DNA from: Devosia yakushimensis
GTDB taxonomy: Bacteria > Pseudomonadota > Alphaproteobacteria > Rhizobiales > Devosiaceae
Direction of reading: 5' to 3'
Assembly: GCF_030159855.1 (NCBI RefSeq)
Contig: NZ_BSNG01000004.1
Location: forward strand, 253,945 to 317,944
DNA: 64,000 nt
The notes below the pieces were generated by a model. It saw only the letters and a list, made by a program, of their open reading frames with translations. It was not told where the DNA came from and ran no database searches. A program made the translations under genes and the position numbers. Shown here in pieces: positions 57,391-64,000 of the stretch; the first letter of the stretch is position 1; the number at the start of each line of letters is the position of its first letter.

Positions 57391-57852
57391 TCAGCCGTTG
57401 TTGTTATTGCCCCAGCCGTTATTCTCGTCATTCTTGTCGCCGTAACCCTGGCGGGAACCGCGACGCTCATTCATGAAACGGTCGAATTCTTCGCGGTCCT
57501 TGGCCTTGTTGAGGTTGGCCATATATTCGTGGAAGGCTTCGATCTCGGCGTCGAGCCGGGCGCGCTCTTCTTCAAGACGGCGGAGCTGCTCGGCGCGGTA
57601 GTCGTCGAACGCCGCATTGCCGCTCGAGGTCGAGGCATAGCGGTGGCCGCGGAACTGGCTCTTGTTGGACGAGCACCAGCTGCGCCCCTTGTTCCAATAG
57701 GCCTGCGCCTTTTCCGGCGAGCCGCCGAACTTTTCGCCCCAGATGATATAGGCGAGCATGGCCAGGCCTACCGGCCAGAAAAAGACGAACCCCAAGACCA
57801 TCAAGGCGATGGTCAGCGGGGATAGTTGAGGTTTGATGATTGCTGTGTTCAT
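57391..57852 (-). CDS. DUF2852 membrane protein
   Basis: A 153-residue DUF2852 protein found mainly in Rhizobiales. One N-terminal membrane hairpin (LTIALMVLGFVFFWPVGLAMLAYIIWGEKF) is followed by a coiled-coil region FDDYRAEQLRRLEEERARLDAEIEAFHEYMANLNKAKDREEFDRFM. The C-terminal tail is rich in Gly/Asn (NNGWGNNNNG). No function is assigned. The ATG at 57852 starts the family N-terminus. It is divergent from regB. Confidence 0.85.
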   Translation of the reverse strand: MNTAIIKPQLSPLTIALMVLGFVFFWPVGLAMLAYIIWGEKFGGSPEKAQAYWNKGRSWCSSNKSQFRGHRYASTSSGNAAFDDYRAEQLRRLEEERARLDAEIEAFHEYMANLNKAKDREEFDRFMNERRGSRQGYGDKNDENNGWGNNNNG

Positions 57853-57997
57853 TTCGGTTGCATTCTCCCAGTCACGATGTGCTTTACGTGGCCCCAACTG
57901 GGGTAGGATCAAGCATGTGCCCGCAGATTTTTGGCCTTGAAATGCAAATTGTGATCACCATGCCGCCCCGGTTTTTCCTGTCCGAAAGGGCAAAAAA

Positions 57998-59305
57998 ATG
58001 AGTTTGACCCAGGCCGATGGCCTGCCTTTGCCCTCCAGCTGGCGCCCCTTGCGCCAGCAGAGCCTGGTGCTGGTGCGCTGGCTGGCCGTCATCGGGCAGA
58101 CCATTGGCGTGCTCTTTGTCGATTTCGGCCTGGGCTTTCCCCTGCCGCTGCTGGCCTGCCTGCTGCTGATCGGCGCCTCGGTGGCGCTCAATATCTGGCT
58201 GGTCGTTCGCTTCGGGGCCGCCCACCGGCCCTCCTCGCTCTTTGCCTCTGGCCAGATCGCTTTCGATCTCTGCCAATTGGGGGGCCTGCTGGCACTGACC
58301 GGGGGATTGCACAATCCCTTTTCGCTGCTGCTGCTGGCGCCCGTCTCGGTTTCGGCCACCTCGCTTCCCCAGCGCGCCAGCACGCTCATTGCCGTGCTGG
58401 CCGCGCTGATCGCCTCGATCCTGGCCGTCTGGCACCTGCCTCTGCCCTGGACGCCGGGCGAGGAGCTGGTGTTCAACCGCATCTATGTCATCGGCATCTG
58501 GGTCTCGATCGTCTGCGGCGTGGTCTTCATCTCCGCCTATACCAGCCGCGTCGCCCACGACGCCCGCCAGATCGCCGATGCCCTGGCGGCAACCGAGCTG
58601 GCCCTGTCGCACAAGGAGCAGCTCTCCGCGCTTGATGGCCTGGCCGCCGCCGCCGCCCACGAATTGGGCACGCCCCTTTCCACCATTGCCCTGGCTGCCA
58701 AGGAAATGCGGGCCGATGCCATTCCCGGCAGCGACCTGGCCGGCGATGTCGAGCTGATCATCGAACAGGCCGCCCGCTGCCGCGCCATCCTCGCCAAGCT
58801 GCGCAATCTGGGCAATGAGGCCGGCGACCCCTTCGCCGCCGTGCCCCTTACTGATCTCCTGGCCGAAGTCGCCCGTCCGCATGAAACCCGCGGCAAAGCC
58901 ATCCTGTTCGACGCTGCCGACACGTCCGGCCCCGCCCCGGTCTTCACCCGCAGCGTGGGCCTGCTCTATGGCCTGGGGAACCTGATCGAAAACGCCTCCG
59001 ATTTCGCCCGTAGCACCGTGCGCATCGAGGCGGCATGGGACAGCACCGCCGTTTCGGTCGCCATCACCGATGACGGCCCCGGCTTTGCCCCCGAGCTGAT
59101 CGCCCGGCTGGGCGAACCCTATCTCACCAGCCGCCCCCGCGACGCTCAGGGCGCCGACGCCCACAAGCCCGGGGGCCTGGGCCTCGGCATCTTCATCGCC
59201 AAGACCCTGCTCGAACGCAGCGGCGCCCGGCTGGCGTTTCAGAACATCGCCCCCAATGGGCATGCCCAGGTCCGCATCGTCTGGCCGCGGGGCGCGGTGG
59301 AATAG
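57998..59305 (+). CDS. regB: Redox sensor histidine kinase RegB/ActS/PrrB
   Basis: Inner-membrane kinase controlling redox-responsive genes. 435 residues, about six membrane helices to residue 180. The quinone-binding heptapeptide GGLHNPF (102-108) is intact. The H-box AAAAHELGTPLSTIAL has phosphoacceptor H221. Redox cysteine C261 (ARCRAIL) lies exactly 40 residues after it, as for H225/C265 in Rhodobacter RegB. The N and G boxes follow (NLIENASDFA, DDGPGFAPELIARLGEPY, GGLGLGIFIAKTLLE). regA follows after a family-1 repeat. Confidence 0.93.
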   Translation: MSLTQADGLPLPSSWRPLRQQSLVLVRWLAVIGQTIGVLFVDFGLGFPLPLLACLLLIGASVALNIWLVVRFGAAHRPSSLFASGQIAFDLCQLGGLLALTGGLHNPFSLLLLAPVSVSATSLPQRASTLIAVLAALIASILAVWHLPLPWTPGEELVFNRIYVIGIWVSIVCGVVFISAYTSRVAHDARQIADALAATELALSHKEQLSALDGLAAAAAHELGTPLSTIALAAKEMRADAIPGSDLAGDVELIIEQAARCRAILAKLRNLGNEAGDPFAAVPLTDLLAEVARPHETRGKAILFDAADTSGPAPVFTRSVGLLYGLGNLIENASDFARSTVRIEAAWDSTAVSVAITDDGPGFAPELIARLGEPYLTSRPRDAQGADAHKPGGLGLGIFIAKTLLERSGARLAFQNIAPNGHAQVRIVWPRGAVE

Positions 59306-59341
59306 GGCTTAGCTGGCACGACATAACCCAAACCACCGCGC

Positions 59342-59419
59342 TTCCCTCGGGCTTGACCCGAGGGCCACTCCCAGCGCGGCACAAGCGGCGAATGGTCCTC
59401 GGGTCAAGCCGAGGAAGGC
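59342..59419. repeat. Family-1 paired palindromic repeat (reverse core)
   Basis: TTCCCTCGGGCTTGACCCGA and TCCTCGGGTCAAGCCGAGGA arms with the core GGCACAAGCGGCGAA in reverse orientation. It lies between regB and regA. Confidence 0.88.
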
Positions 59420-59527
59420 GCCGGTGGGAGGAGGGGGCGGTACCATCCAGCGGCCATCCCCGCCCCAAATCGCCGCACCCCCCTGCCATATTTTGACCTT
59501 TTCCCACGGAACGCCTATGTCATTGCC

Positions 59528-60079
59528 ATGAGCACGATCGAAGACCTTCTGGCCACCGACCCCAGCCTGCTGCTCGTCGATGACGATGTGGCTTTCCTGC
59601 AGCGCCTCGAACGCGCCATGGCGCGCCGGGGCTTTGATGTGCGCAGCGCATCCACCGTCGCCGATGGCCTTTCGGCCGTCGCAGCCAAGCCCCCCGCCTA
59701 TGCCGTTGTCGATCTGCGGCTGGAAGACGGCAATGGCCTCGAAGTGGTCTCCGCGCTCCATCAGGCCCGCCCCGAAGCGCGCGCCGTGGTGCTGACCGGC
59801 TATGGCAATATCGCCACCGCCGTCACCGCGGTCAAACTGGGCGCCATCGATTATCTGAGCAAGCCTGCCGACGCCGACGACGTCATCAATGCCCTGCTCG
59901 CCACCGGCGAAGACAAGCCCGAGCCGCCGGAAAATCCCATGTCGGCCGACCGCGTCCGTTGGGAACATATCCAGCGCGTCTATGAGCTCTGCGACCGCAA
60001 TGTCTCGGAAACCGCCCGCCGCCTCAACATGCACCGCCGCACCCTGCAGCGCATCCTGGCCAAGCGCGCGCCGAAATAG
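59528..60079 (+). CDS. regA: Redox response regulator RegA/ActR/PrrA
   Basis: Cognate regulator of RegB. 183 residues. The receiver domain has the acidic pocket VDDD (18-20), phosphoacceptor D62 in VVDLRLEDGNGLEVV, VLTGYGNIATAVTAVKLGAIDYLSKPAD with the conserved Thr and Lys. The C-terminal Fis-type helix-turn-helix RVRWEHIQRVYELCDRNVSETARRLNMHRRTLQRILAKRAPK is the nearly invariant RegA DNA-binding end. Regulates photosynthesis, respiration or nitrogen metabolism in relatives. The stop codon's last G is already the first base of a family-3 repeat. Confidence 0.95.
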   Translation: MSTIEDLLATDPSLLLVDDDVAFLQRLERAMARRGFDVRSASTVADGLSAVAAKPPAYAVVDLRLEDGNGLEVVSALHQARPEARAVVLTGYGNIATAVTAVKLGAIDYLSKPADADDVINALLATGEDKPEPPENPMSADRVRWEHIQRVYELCDRNVSETARRLNMHRRTLQRILAKRAPK

Positions 60080-60202
60080 GGATACCCCCTCCTAACCTCC
60101 CCCTGACAGGGGGAGGAATCTCTCCACTCTTTGACCTAGACCGAGTCCCAATCACCGGACGGTCCCTCCCCCTGTCAGGGGGAGGCTAGGAGGGGGTATC
60201 CC
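60079..60202. repeat. Family-3 paired palindrome, 38-bp arms
   Basis: Arms 60079-60116 and 60165-60202 are reverse complements with one mismatch in 38. Each holds GGGATACCCCCTCCTA and the CTCCCCCTGACAGGGGGAG hairpin. The 48-bp spacer has no gene. The arm begins at the last base of the regA stop. Confidence 0.92.
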
Positions 60203-60283
60203 CTTCAAACACAAACAAACTTCCGCCGTCATCAAATCGCGTTACTCTGTGCTCCAAATAGCCATGAAGGCGAGGAGTTCCCG

Positions 60284-61939
60284 ATGACCGTAACCCTGCA
60301 TTTCCACGGTGCCTCCGGCACGGTGACCGGCTCCTGCTACCGGGTGGTGCATCCGGGCGGCCAGTTCCTGGTCGATTGCGGCCTGTTTCAGGGCAATAAA
60401 TCGGTGCGCGACCTCAATCTCAAGCCCACCCCCTTCGATCCCCGCGCGATCGATTTCCTGCTCCTGACCCACGCCCATATCGATCACGCCGGCCTCTTGC
60501 CAAAACTCTATCGCGAAGGCTGGCGCGGCCCCATGTGGATGACCGAGCCCACCGCGGGCCTGCTCGAATATCTCCTGCCCGACAGCGCCGGCATCCAGGA
60601 AAGCGAAGCCGAGCGCGAAACCAAGAAGCGCGGCCGCCGCGGCGACGAACCTGCCGCCCCGCTCTACACCATGGAAGATGCCGAGGAGGCCCTGCGCCAC
60701 CGCCAGACCTGCACTTATGGCGAATGGATCACACCCGGCCCCGGCGTGCGCGCCCGCTATTGGAATGCCGGCCATATCATCGGCTCGGCCTCCATCGAAG
60801 TGGAAGTGGCCAATGGCGATGGCAAGCCGGTGCGCCTCATGTTCTCCGGCGATATCGGCCCGGACGAAAAGGTCTTCTACAACGAGCCCGAAGGCCCCGC
60901 CGGCTTCGATTACATTCTATGTGAATCCACCTATGGCGGCCGCGAACGGGTGGATTACACCCTCGCCCAGCGCCGCGCCGCGCTCAAGGAAGAGATCAAC
61001 ACCGCCATGGCGCGGGGCGGCAATCTCGTCATCCCCGCCTTTGCCGTCGAGCGCAGCCAGGAGCTGCTGCACGATATCGGCTATCTCATCAAGACCGGCG
61101 AGATCGATCCGCGCCTGGTGTTTCTCGATTCCCCGCTCGCCAGCAAGGTCACCGGCGTCTATCGTAAATATGCGAAAATGTTCGACGATGTCGAACTGGG
61201 CGCCGACGAGCTGTTCAACGATCCCCGCTTCCGCATCATCGAGGCGGTGGAGGATAGTAAAGCCATCAACACCATTCGCGGCGGCGCCATCATCATGTCG
61301 GCCTCCGGCATGGCCGATGCCGGCCGCATCAAGCATCACCTGCGCAACAATCTGATCCGCGCCAATGCCACCGTGCTCTTCGTGGGCTATCAGGCCCCCG
61401 GCACGCTGGGCCAGATCATCCTCTCCGGCGCCAAGGAAGTGCGCATTCACGGCACGCTGGTTCCGGTGCGCGCCACCATCCGCTCCATGGGCAATTACTC
61501 GGCCCATGCCGATCATTCCGAGCTGATGGCCTGGATCAAGGAACGCCTGCCCGCCCATGGCGCCATCTTTCTGACCCATGGCGAGGATGAGGAGCGCACC
61601 GCCCTGCGTGCCGCGCTCATGGCCACGGGCCTCTCCGGCGACCAGATCATCCTGCCCCAGCTCGACGATTATTTCGAACTGACCGCCGCTGGTATTGCGG
61701 CCAAGGCCCGTCCGGCAACGCCCCGCATCGATCCCGCGCAATTGCCATCGGACTGGCACAATGCCTTTTCCGACTTCACCATCCGCCTCAGCCAGACTTT
61801 GCAAACCGGCAGCGACGCGGAAAAGCTCGCCATCATGCGCGCCCTCCAGGCGCAGCTCTCAAGCCTGGGCGCCGCACCCTCGCCCGGGCATGTACCCAGC
61901 CCGATCACCCCGGTCGAAACGCAGGGATATGACGAATAG
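60284..61939 (+). CDS. MBL-fold beta-CASP hydrolase (RNA-processing type)
   Basis: A 551-residue metallo-beta-lactamase/beta-CASP protein of the CPSF73/YSH1-like bacterial group (Ysh1p/MBL RNA specificity). The metal motif is LTHAHIDHAG (H63, H65, D67, H68), with later motifs GHIIGSAS, SGDIG, CESTYGGRERVDY, and the RMMBL end (VPVRATIRSMGNYSAHADHSELMAWIKE...IFLTHGEDEE). Probably an RNA or nucleic-acid exo/endonuclease, or a general hydrolase. C-terminal 60 residues are an extension. No operon partner. Confidence 0.9.
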   Translation: MTVTLHFHGASGTVTGSCYRVVHPGGQFLVDCGLFQGNKSVRDLNLKPTPFDPRAIDFLLLTHAHIDHAGLLPKLYREGWRGPMWMTEPTAGLLEYLLPDSAGIQESEAERETKKRGRRGDEPAAPLYTMEDAEEALRHRQTCTYGEWITPGPGVRARYWNAGHIIGSASIEVEVANGDGKPVRLMFSGDIGPDEKVFYNEPEGPAGFDYILCESTYGGRERVDYTLAQRRAALKEEINTAMARGGNLVIPAFAVERSQELLHDIGYLIKTGEIDPRLVFLDSPLASKVTGVYRKYAKMFDDVELGADELFNDPRFRIIEAVEDSKAINTIRGGAIIMSASGMADAGRIKHHLRNNLIRANATVLFVGYQAPGTLGQIILSGAKEVRIHGTLVPVRATIRSMGNYSAHADHSELMAWIKERLPAHGAIFLTHGEDEERTALRAALMATGLSGDQIILPQLDDYFELTAAGIAAKARPATPRIDPAQLPSDWHNAFSDFTIRLSQTLQTGSDAEKLAIMRALQAQLSSLGAAPSPGHVPSPITPVETQGYDE

Positions 61940-61959
61940 GGCTTAACCCCAACCACGGT

Positions 61960-62058
61960 GTCATCCCGGCGCAGGCCGGGATCCATGCTGAAGGCCATCC
62001 CGGAGCTGGATGTGCGTGGTGAACCACGGACATGGATTCCGGCCTGCGCCGGAATGAC
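61960..62058. repeat. Family-2 paired palindrome (long form)
   Basis: TGTCATCCCGGCGCAGGCCGG...ATCCATGCTGA and CATGGATTCC...GGCCTGCGCCGGAATGACA arms; 99 bp. Confidence 0.88.
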
Positions 62059-62100
62059 ACCGTGATTGATGAGGTATTGTGCTCCCCCACCCACCGCCGC

Positions 62101-62176
62101 TTCCCTCGGGCTTGACCCGAGGGCCGCTCTCAACGCGGCGCGAGCGGCGAGTGGTCCTCGGGTCAAGCCCGAGGAA
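62101..62176. repeat. Family-1 paired palindromic repeat (reverse core)
   Basis: TTCCCTCGGGCTTGACCCGA and TCCTCGGGTCAAGCCCGAGG arms; the core GGCGCGAGCGGCGAG is reversed. Together with the family-2 copy it accounts for the 332-base gap between the hydrolase and lysR. Confidence 0.88.
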
Positions 62177-62271
62177 GGCGATTGTGGTGTTTGGAAATGA
62201 TGCGAAATTGGGTGGATGCTAGTCCCAAGTGGACACCCACCCTCTCCGCTCAAGGAGGAGGAGAGCAAAGC

Positions 62272-63183
62272 CTACCCCCGCGACTGATACACATAGCCCC
62301 GCGCCGAAGCCGGCACTTCCATCTCCAGCCATTCCCGGAACAGCCGTGTCTTGCGCGGTTCCCGCCGCCCCTTGGCAATGGCCAGCCAATAGCCATGCGC
62401 TCCGCTGACCGGCAGCTCGAATGGCCGCACCAGCCTCCCGTCGCTCACCGCATCGGCGCTCATCATATCCACCGCCATCAAGACACCCTGTTCGGAAATC
62501 GCCGCATCGAACGCCAGCGACGGATCGGAATAGGTCGGCCCTACCAGAAGGGCATCGCGCTCCAGCCCCGCCGCGTCCAGCCACAGGTCCCAGCTCAGCA
62601 TGGTGGTCTGGTCGACGATCATTGGCACATGCACCAGATCGTCCGGCGTCCGCAGCTGCCGCGCCACATTGGGCGCGCAGACCGGCTGAAAGGCCTGCCC
62701 GCCGATCAGCGTCGTGGTCACCCCCGGCCACTTGCCCAGCCCGAAGCGGATGCCGCAATCCATGTCGGGACGGCTGAGATCGATCATCTGCGCCGTCACC
62801 GTCAGCCGCACCTCGATATCGGGATGCAGCAGTGTGAATTTATTGATCCGCCAGATCAGCCAGCGGCTGGCAAAGACGCTGCCCACCGTCAGGTTCAAGA
62901 CGCCTTCGTCGCTCCCCTTGAGCGTCGTCAGCCCATCCTGTAGCGCGGCAAACCCCGCCGTCAGTTGCGGCAGCGCCTGTTTCAGCGCCGGCAGCGGCAC
63001 GAGGCCCATTGGCGTGCGCTCGAACAATTCCATGCCCAGCCGCTCTTCGGCCCGCCGCAAATGCTGGCTGACCGCGCCCATGGTCACGCCCAGTTCCTCG
63101 GCGGCGGGTGCGAGCGAGCCCCGCCGTGCCACGATCTCGATGGCCCGCAAGGCATTGAGAGGAATGGAAAACAGCGAACTCAT
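62272..63183 (-). CDS. LysR-family regulator (GcvA-like)
   Basis: A 303-residue LysR protein. PLNALRAIEIVARRGSLAPAAEELGVTMGAVSQHLRRAEERLGMELFERTPMG is the HTH in the GcvA/AmpR-like class. The effector domain (VGSVFASRWLIWRINKFTLLHPDIEVRLTVTAQMIDLSRPDMDCGIRFGLGKWPGV) follows. It is divergent from a 52-residue gene, with two T-N11-A dyads between them. Target inferred from position only. Confidence 0.9.
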   Translation of the reverse strand: MSSLFSIPLNALRAIEIVARRGSLAPAAEELGVTMGAVSQHLRRAEERLGMELFERTPMGLVPLPALKQALPQLTAGFAALQDGLTTLKGSDEGVLNLTVGSVFASRWLIWRINKFTLLHPDIEVRLTVTAQMIDLSRPDMDCGIRFGLGKWPGVTTTLIGGQAFQPVCAPNVARQLRTPDDLVHVPMIVDQTTMLSWDLWLDAAGLERDALLVGPTYSDPSLAFDAAISEQGVLMAVDMMSADAVSDGRLVRPFELPVSGAHGYWLAIAKGRREPRKTRLFREWLEMEVPASARGYVYQSRG

Positions 63184-63267
63184 ATAGATTTTCTATACCT
63201 CCGCCCAGCTCTTGTCCATTGCCGGGCCCCGGCAGAAGGCGCATTGAAGAGGTATCAAATAGATACC
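63183..63267. promoter_or_regulatory. Two LysR-type dyads in the divergent promoter region
   Basis: TATAGA-TTT-TCTATA (63183-63197) touches the lysR start. GGTATC-AAATA-GATACC (63251-63267) lies 21 bases before the small gene and contains T63253-N11-A65265-like spacing, that is T at 63253 and A at 63265. Both fit the LysR T-N11-A rule. Confidence 0.6.
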
Positions 63268-63288
63268 GACCCGAAAGGAGGTCACAAA

Positions 63289-63447
63289 ATGTCAAACCTG
63301 TCGCAATCGCTCCGTCGCCTCGTTTCTTTCATCGTTTCCGGGCTTACGCCGCGGGCGGGCGCCAGCGCCCATCCCGATAGCATGAGCCTGCATGATTGGG
63401 CCGATCTGCCCCCTTATCATCCCGCAGTCGACCGCGCGCCGTGCTGA
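63289..63447 (+). CDS. 52-residue hypothetical protein divergent from lysR
   Basis: A small protein with an excellent SD (AAAGGAGG, 7 bases before the ATG at 63289), so expression is likely. It starts SNLSQSLRRLVSFIVSGL, possibly an amphipathic or membrane-touching helix, and ends HDWADLPPYHPAVDRAPC with a C-terminal Cys. No family is named with confidence; DUF1127-like small proteins are a loose resemblance. The divergent LysR regulator probably controls it. Confidence 0.7.
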   Translation: MSNLSQSLRRLVSFIVSGLTPRAGASAHPDSMSLHDWADLPPYHPAVDRAPC

Positions 63448-63462
63448 GGCCATAATCGGGCG

Positions 63463-63509
63463 CTTGAAGGGGAGGGAGAACGCCCGCACGGGCCCCCGCC
63501 TTCAAGGAG
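63463..63509 (+). promoter_or_regulatory. Leader hairpin overlapping the SD of the next gene
   Basis: CTTGAAGG (63463-63470) pairs perfectly with CCTTCAAG (63499-63506); inner G/C-rich bases and GCCC-GCAC-GGGC add stability. The SD AAGGAG (63504-63509) is half buried in the stem, so translation of the gene at 63517 may be controlled. Confidence 0.5.
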
Positions 63510-63516
63510 ATCGTTT

Positions 63517-64000
63517 ATGATCCGCACCTTTGCCGCGCTGACCCTGCTCGCCCTGGGCACCGCATCGCTTGCCGCCCAAGAAGCTACTCCAGCCGCTCCG
63601 GCGGCCCCGGCCGCGCCGGCCAATATCGTCGTCGACCCGCTGGCGCCGATCGATAACACGCCGAAAAATGCCAATCTGCTGACCGGGCTCTATGCCACCA
63701 AGGCCGTGATCGAATTGTGCAGCGTCACCGTCGATCCCGCCGTTTTGGAACGCATGACCGCCGATCAGCGGCGCTTCGAGACCGGCATGGGCATCGATGC
63801 GGCCGGCGGCGACAAGGCCTATGAGGGGATCAAGGCCGATGTCGAGCGCACCACGCCCGATTGCGCCGAAGCCAGCCCCGACCGGCAGAGCGTCGATGCG
63901 GTCGTCTCCATCTATGCCAATCAGGGCGCAGCCGCCGCCCCCGCCCCGGTAGCCCCCGCCGCCCCCACGACGCCGCCCGCTGCCCCCGCGGCAGAAGCCC
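63517..64000 (+). CDS. Secreted Ala/Pro-rich hypothetical protein (3'-truncated by window edge)
   Basis: The frame from ATG 63517 (SD AAGGAGA, 7 bases before) stays open to the window end, at least 161 residues. The signal peptide IRTFAALTLLALGTASLAAQ is followed by an Ala/Pro linker (PAAPAAPAAPA). A domain containing two cysteines follows (VIELCSVTVDPAVLERM and TTPDCAEAS), then a second Ala/Pro-rich stretch. It looks like a periplasmic protein with flexible linkers. No family recognised. Confidence 0.72.
   Translation, partial: MIRTFAALTLLALGTASLAAQEATPAAPAAPAAPANIVVDPLAPIDNTPKNANLLTGLYATKAVIELCSVTVDPAVLERMTADQRRFETGMGIDAAGGDKAYEGIKADVERTTPDCAEASPDRQSVDAVVSIYANQGAAAAPAPVAPAAPTTPPAAPAAEA

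Overview
This is a 64 kb, GC-rich (roughly 60-65 % by eye), densely coding chromosomal window from an alphaproteobacterium. Irr next to fabA-fabB, RegB/RegA, FzlA beside UppP, the ubiB-ubiE-mutM and rpsT-dnaA blocks, and the style of the intergenic repeats point to Hyphomicrobiales (order Rhizobiales). A Devosia-like genus is my best guess, by recall only. I see no prophage, CRISPR array, rRNA operon or large genomic island. The window begins inside an AraC-type regulator and ends inside a secreted protein gene.

Layout. 0.6-4.7 kb: a metal-stress unit (zntA-like P-type ATPase, dsbB, dsbA, overlapping by 4 bases) divergent from a MerR-type regulator. 4.8 kb: tRNA-Gly(GCC). 5-8.3 kb: ybbN-like thioredoxin, LON-domain protein and Trm112, convergent with a UbiH-type hydroxylase. 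8.5-10.5 kb: glnK-amtB behind sigma-54-like sites, followed by an unusually regular RNA-like hairpin and a terminator. 10.8-16.2 kb: ftsK and lolA, separated by an SRPBCC/ArsR pair, ridA and a small secreted protein. 16.3-21.1 kb: uppP, fzlA, queG, an SDR, a GNAT and a DUF6886-like gene. 22.2 kb: infC, probably starting at ATT. 23-28 kb: housekeeping and accessory enzymes (LysR, ribokinase, arylamine N-acetyltransferase and others). 27.8-30 kb: two toxin-antitoxin modules (brnTA, mazEF) around a methyltransferase. 30-32.4 kb: irr, fabA, fabB. 32.5 kb: a 380-bp GIY-YIG element with perfect 29-bp inverted ends. 32.9-37.7 kb: moeB-like, a DUF2259 pair, dut, and marR with a flavin monooxygenase. 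38-42 kb: ubiB, ubiE, mutM. 42.3-51.3 kb: rpsT, dnaA, dnaN, recF, gyrB (the replication-initiation neighbourhood). 51.5-57.9 kb: PBP1A, an L,D-transpeptidase and small proteins. 58-60 kb: the regB/regA redox two-component system. 60.3-64 kb: a beta-CASP metallo-hydrolase, a LysR regulator and small or secreted proteins.

Between genes the window is crowded with three families of paired palindromic repeats. Family 1 is CCTCGGGCTTGACCCGAGG-type, family 2 is GTCATTCCCGC...GCGGGAATGAC-type, and family 3 is CTCCCCCTTGAGGGGAGG-type. The most intriguing locus is the GIY-YIG nuclease gene at 32530-32817. It lies exactly between the two arms of a family-1-like repeat, so it looks like the coding version of an element whose short copies are spread through the intergenic spaces. 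The second is the approximately 100-nt bulge-free hairpin downstream of amtB, whose G-U pairs favour the plus-strand RNA. All names rest on reading motifs and remembered family sequences; no search was run.
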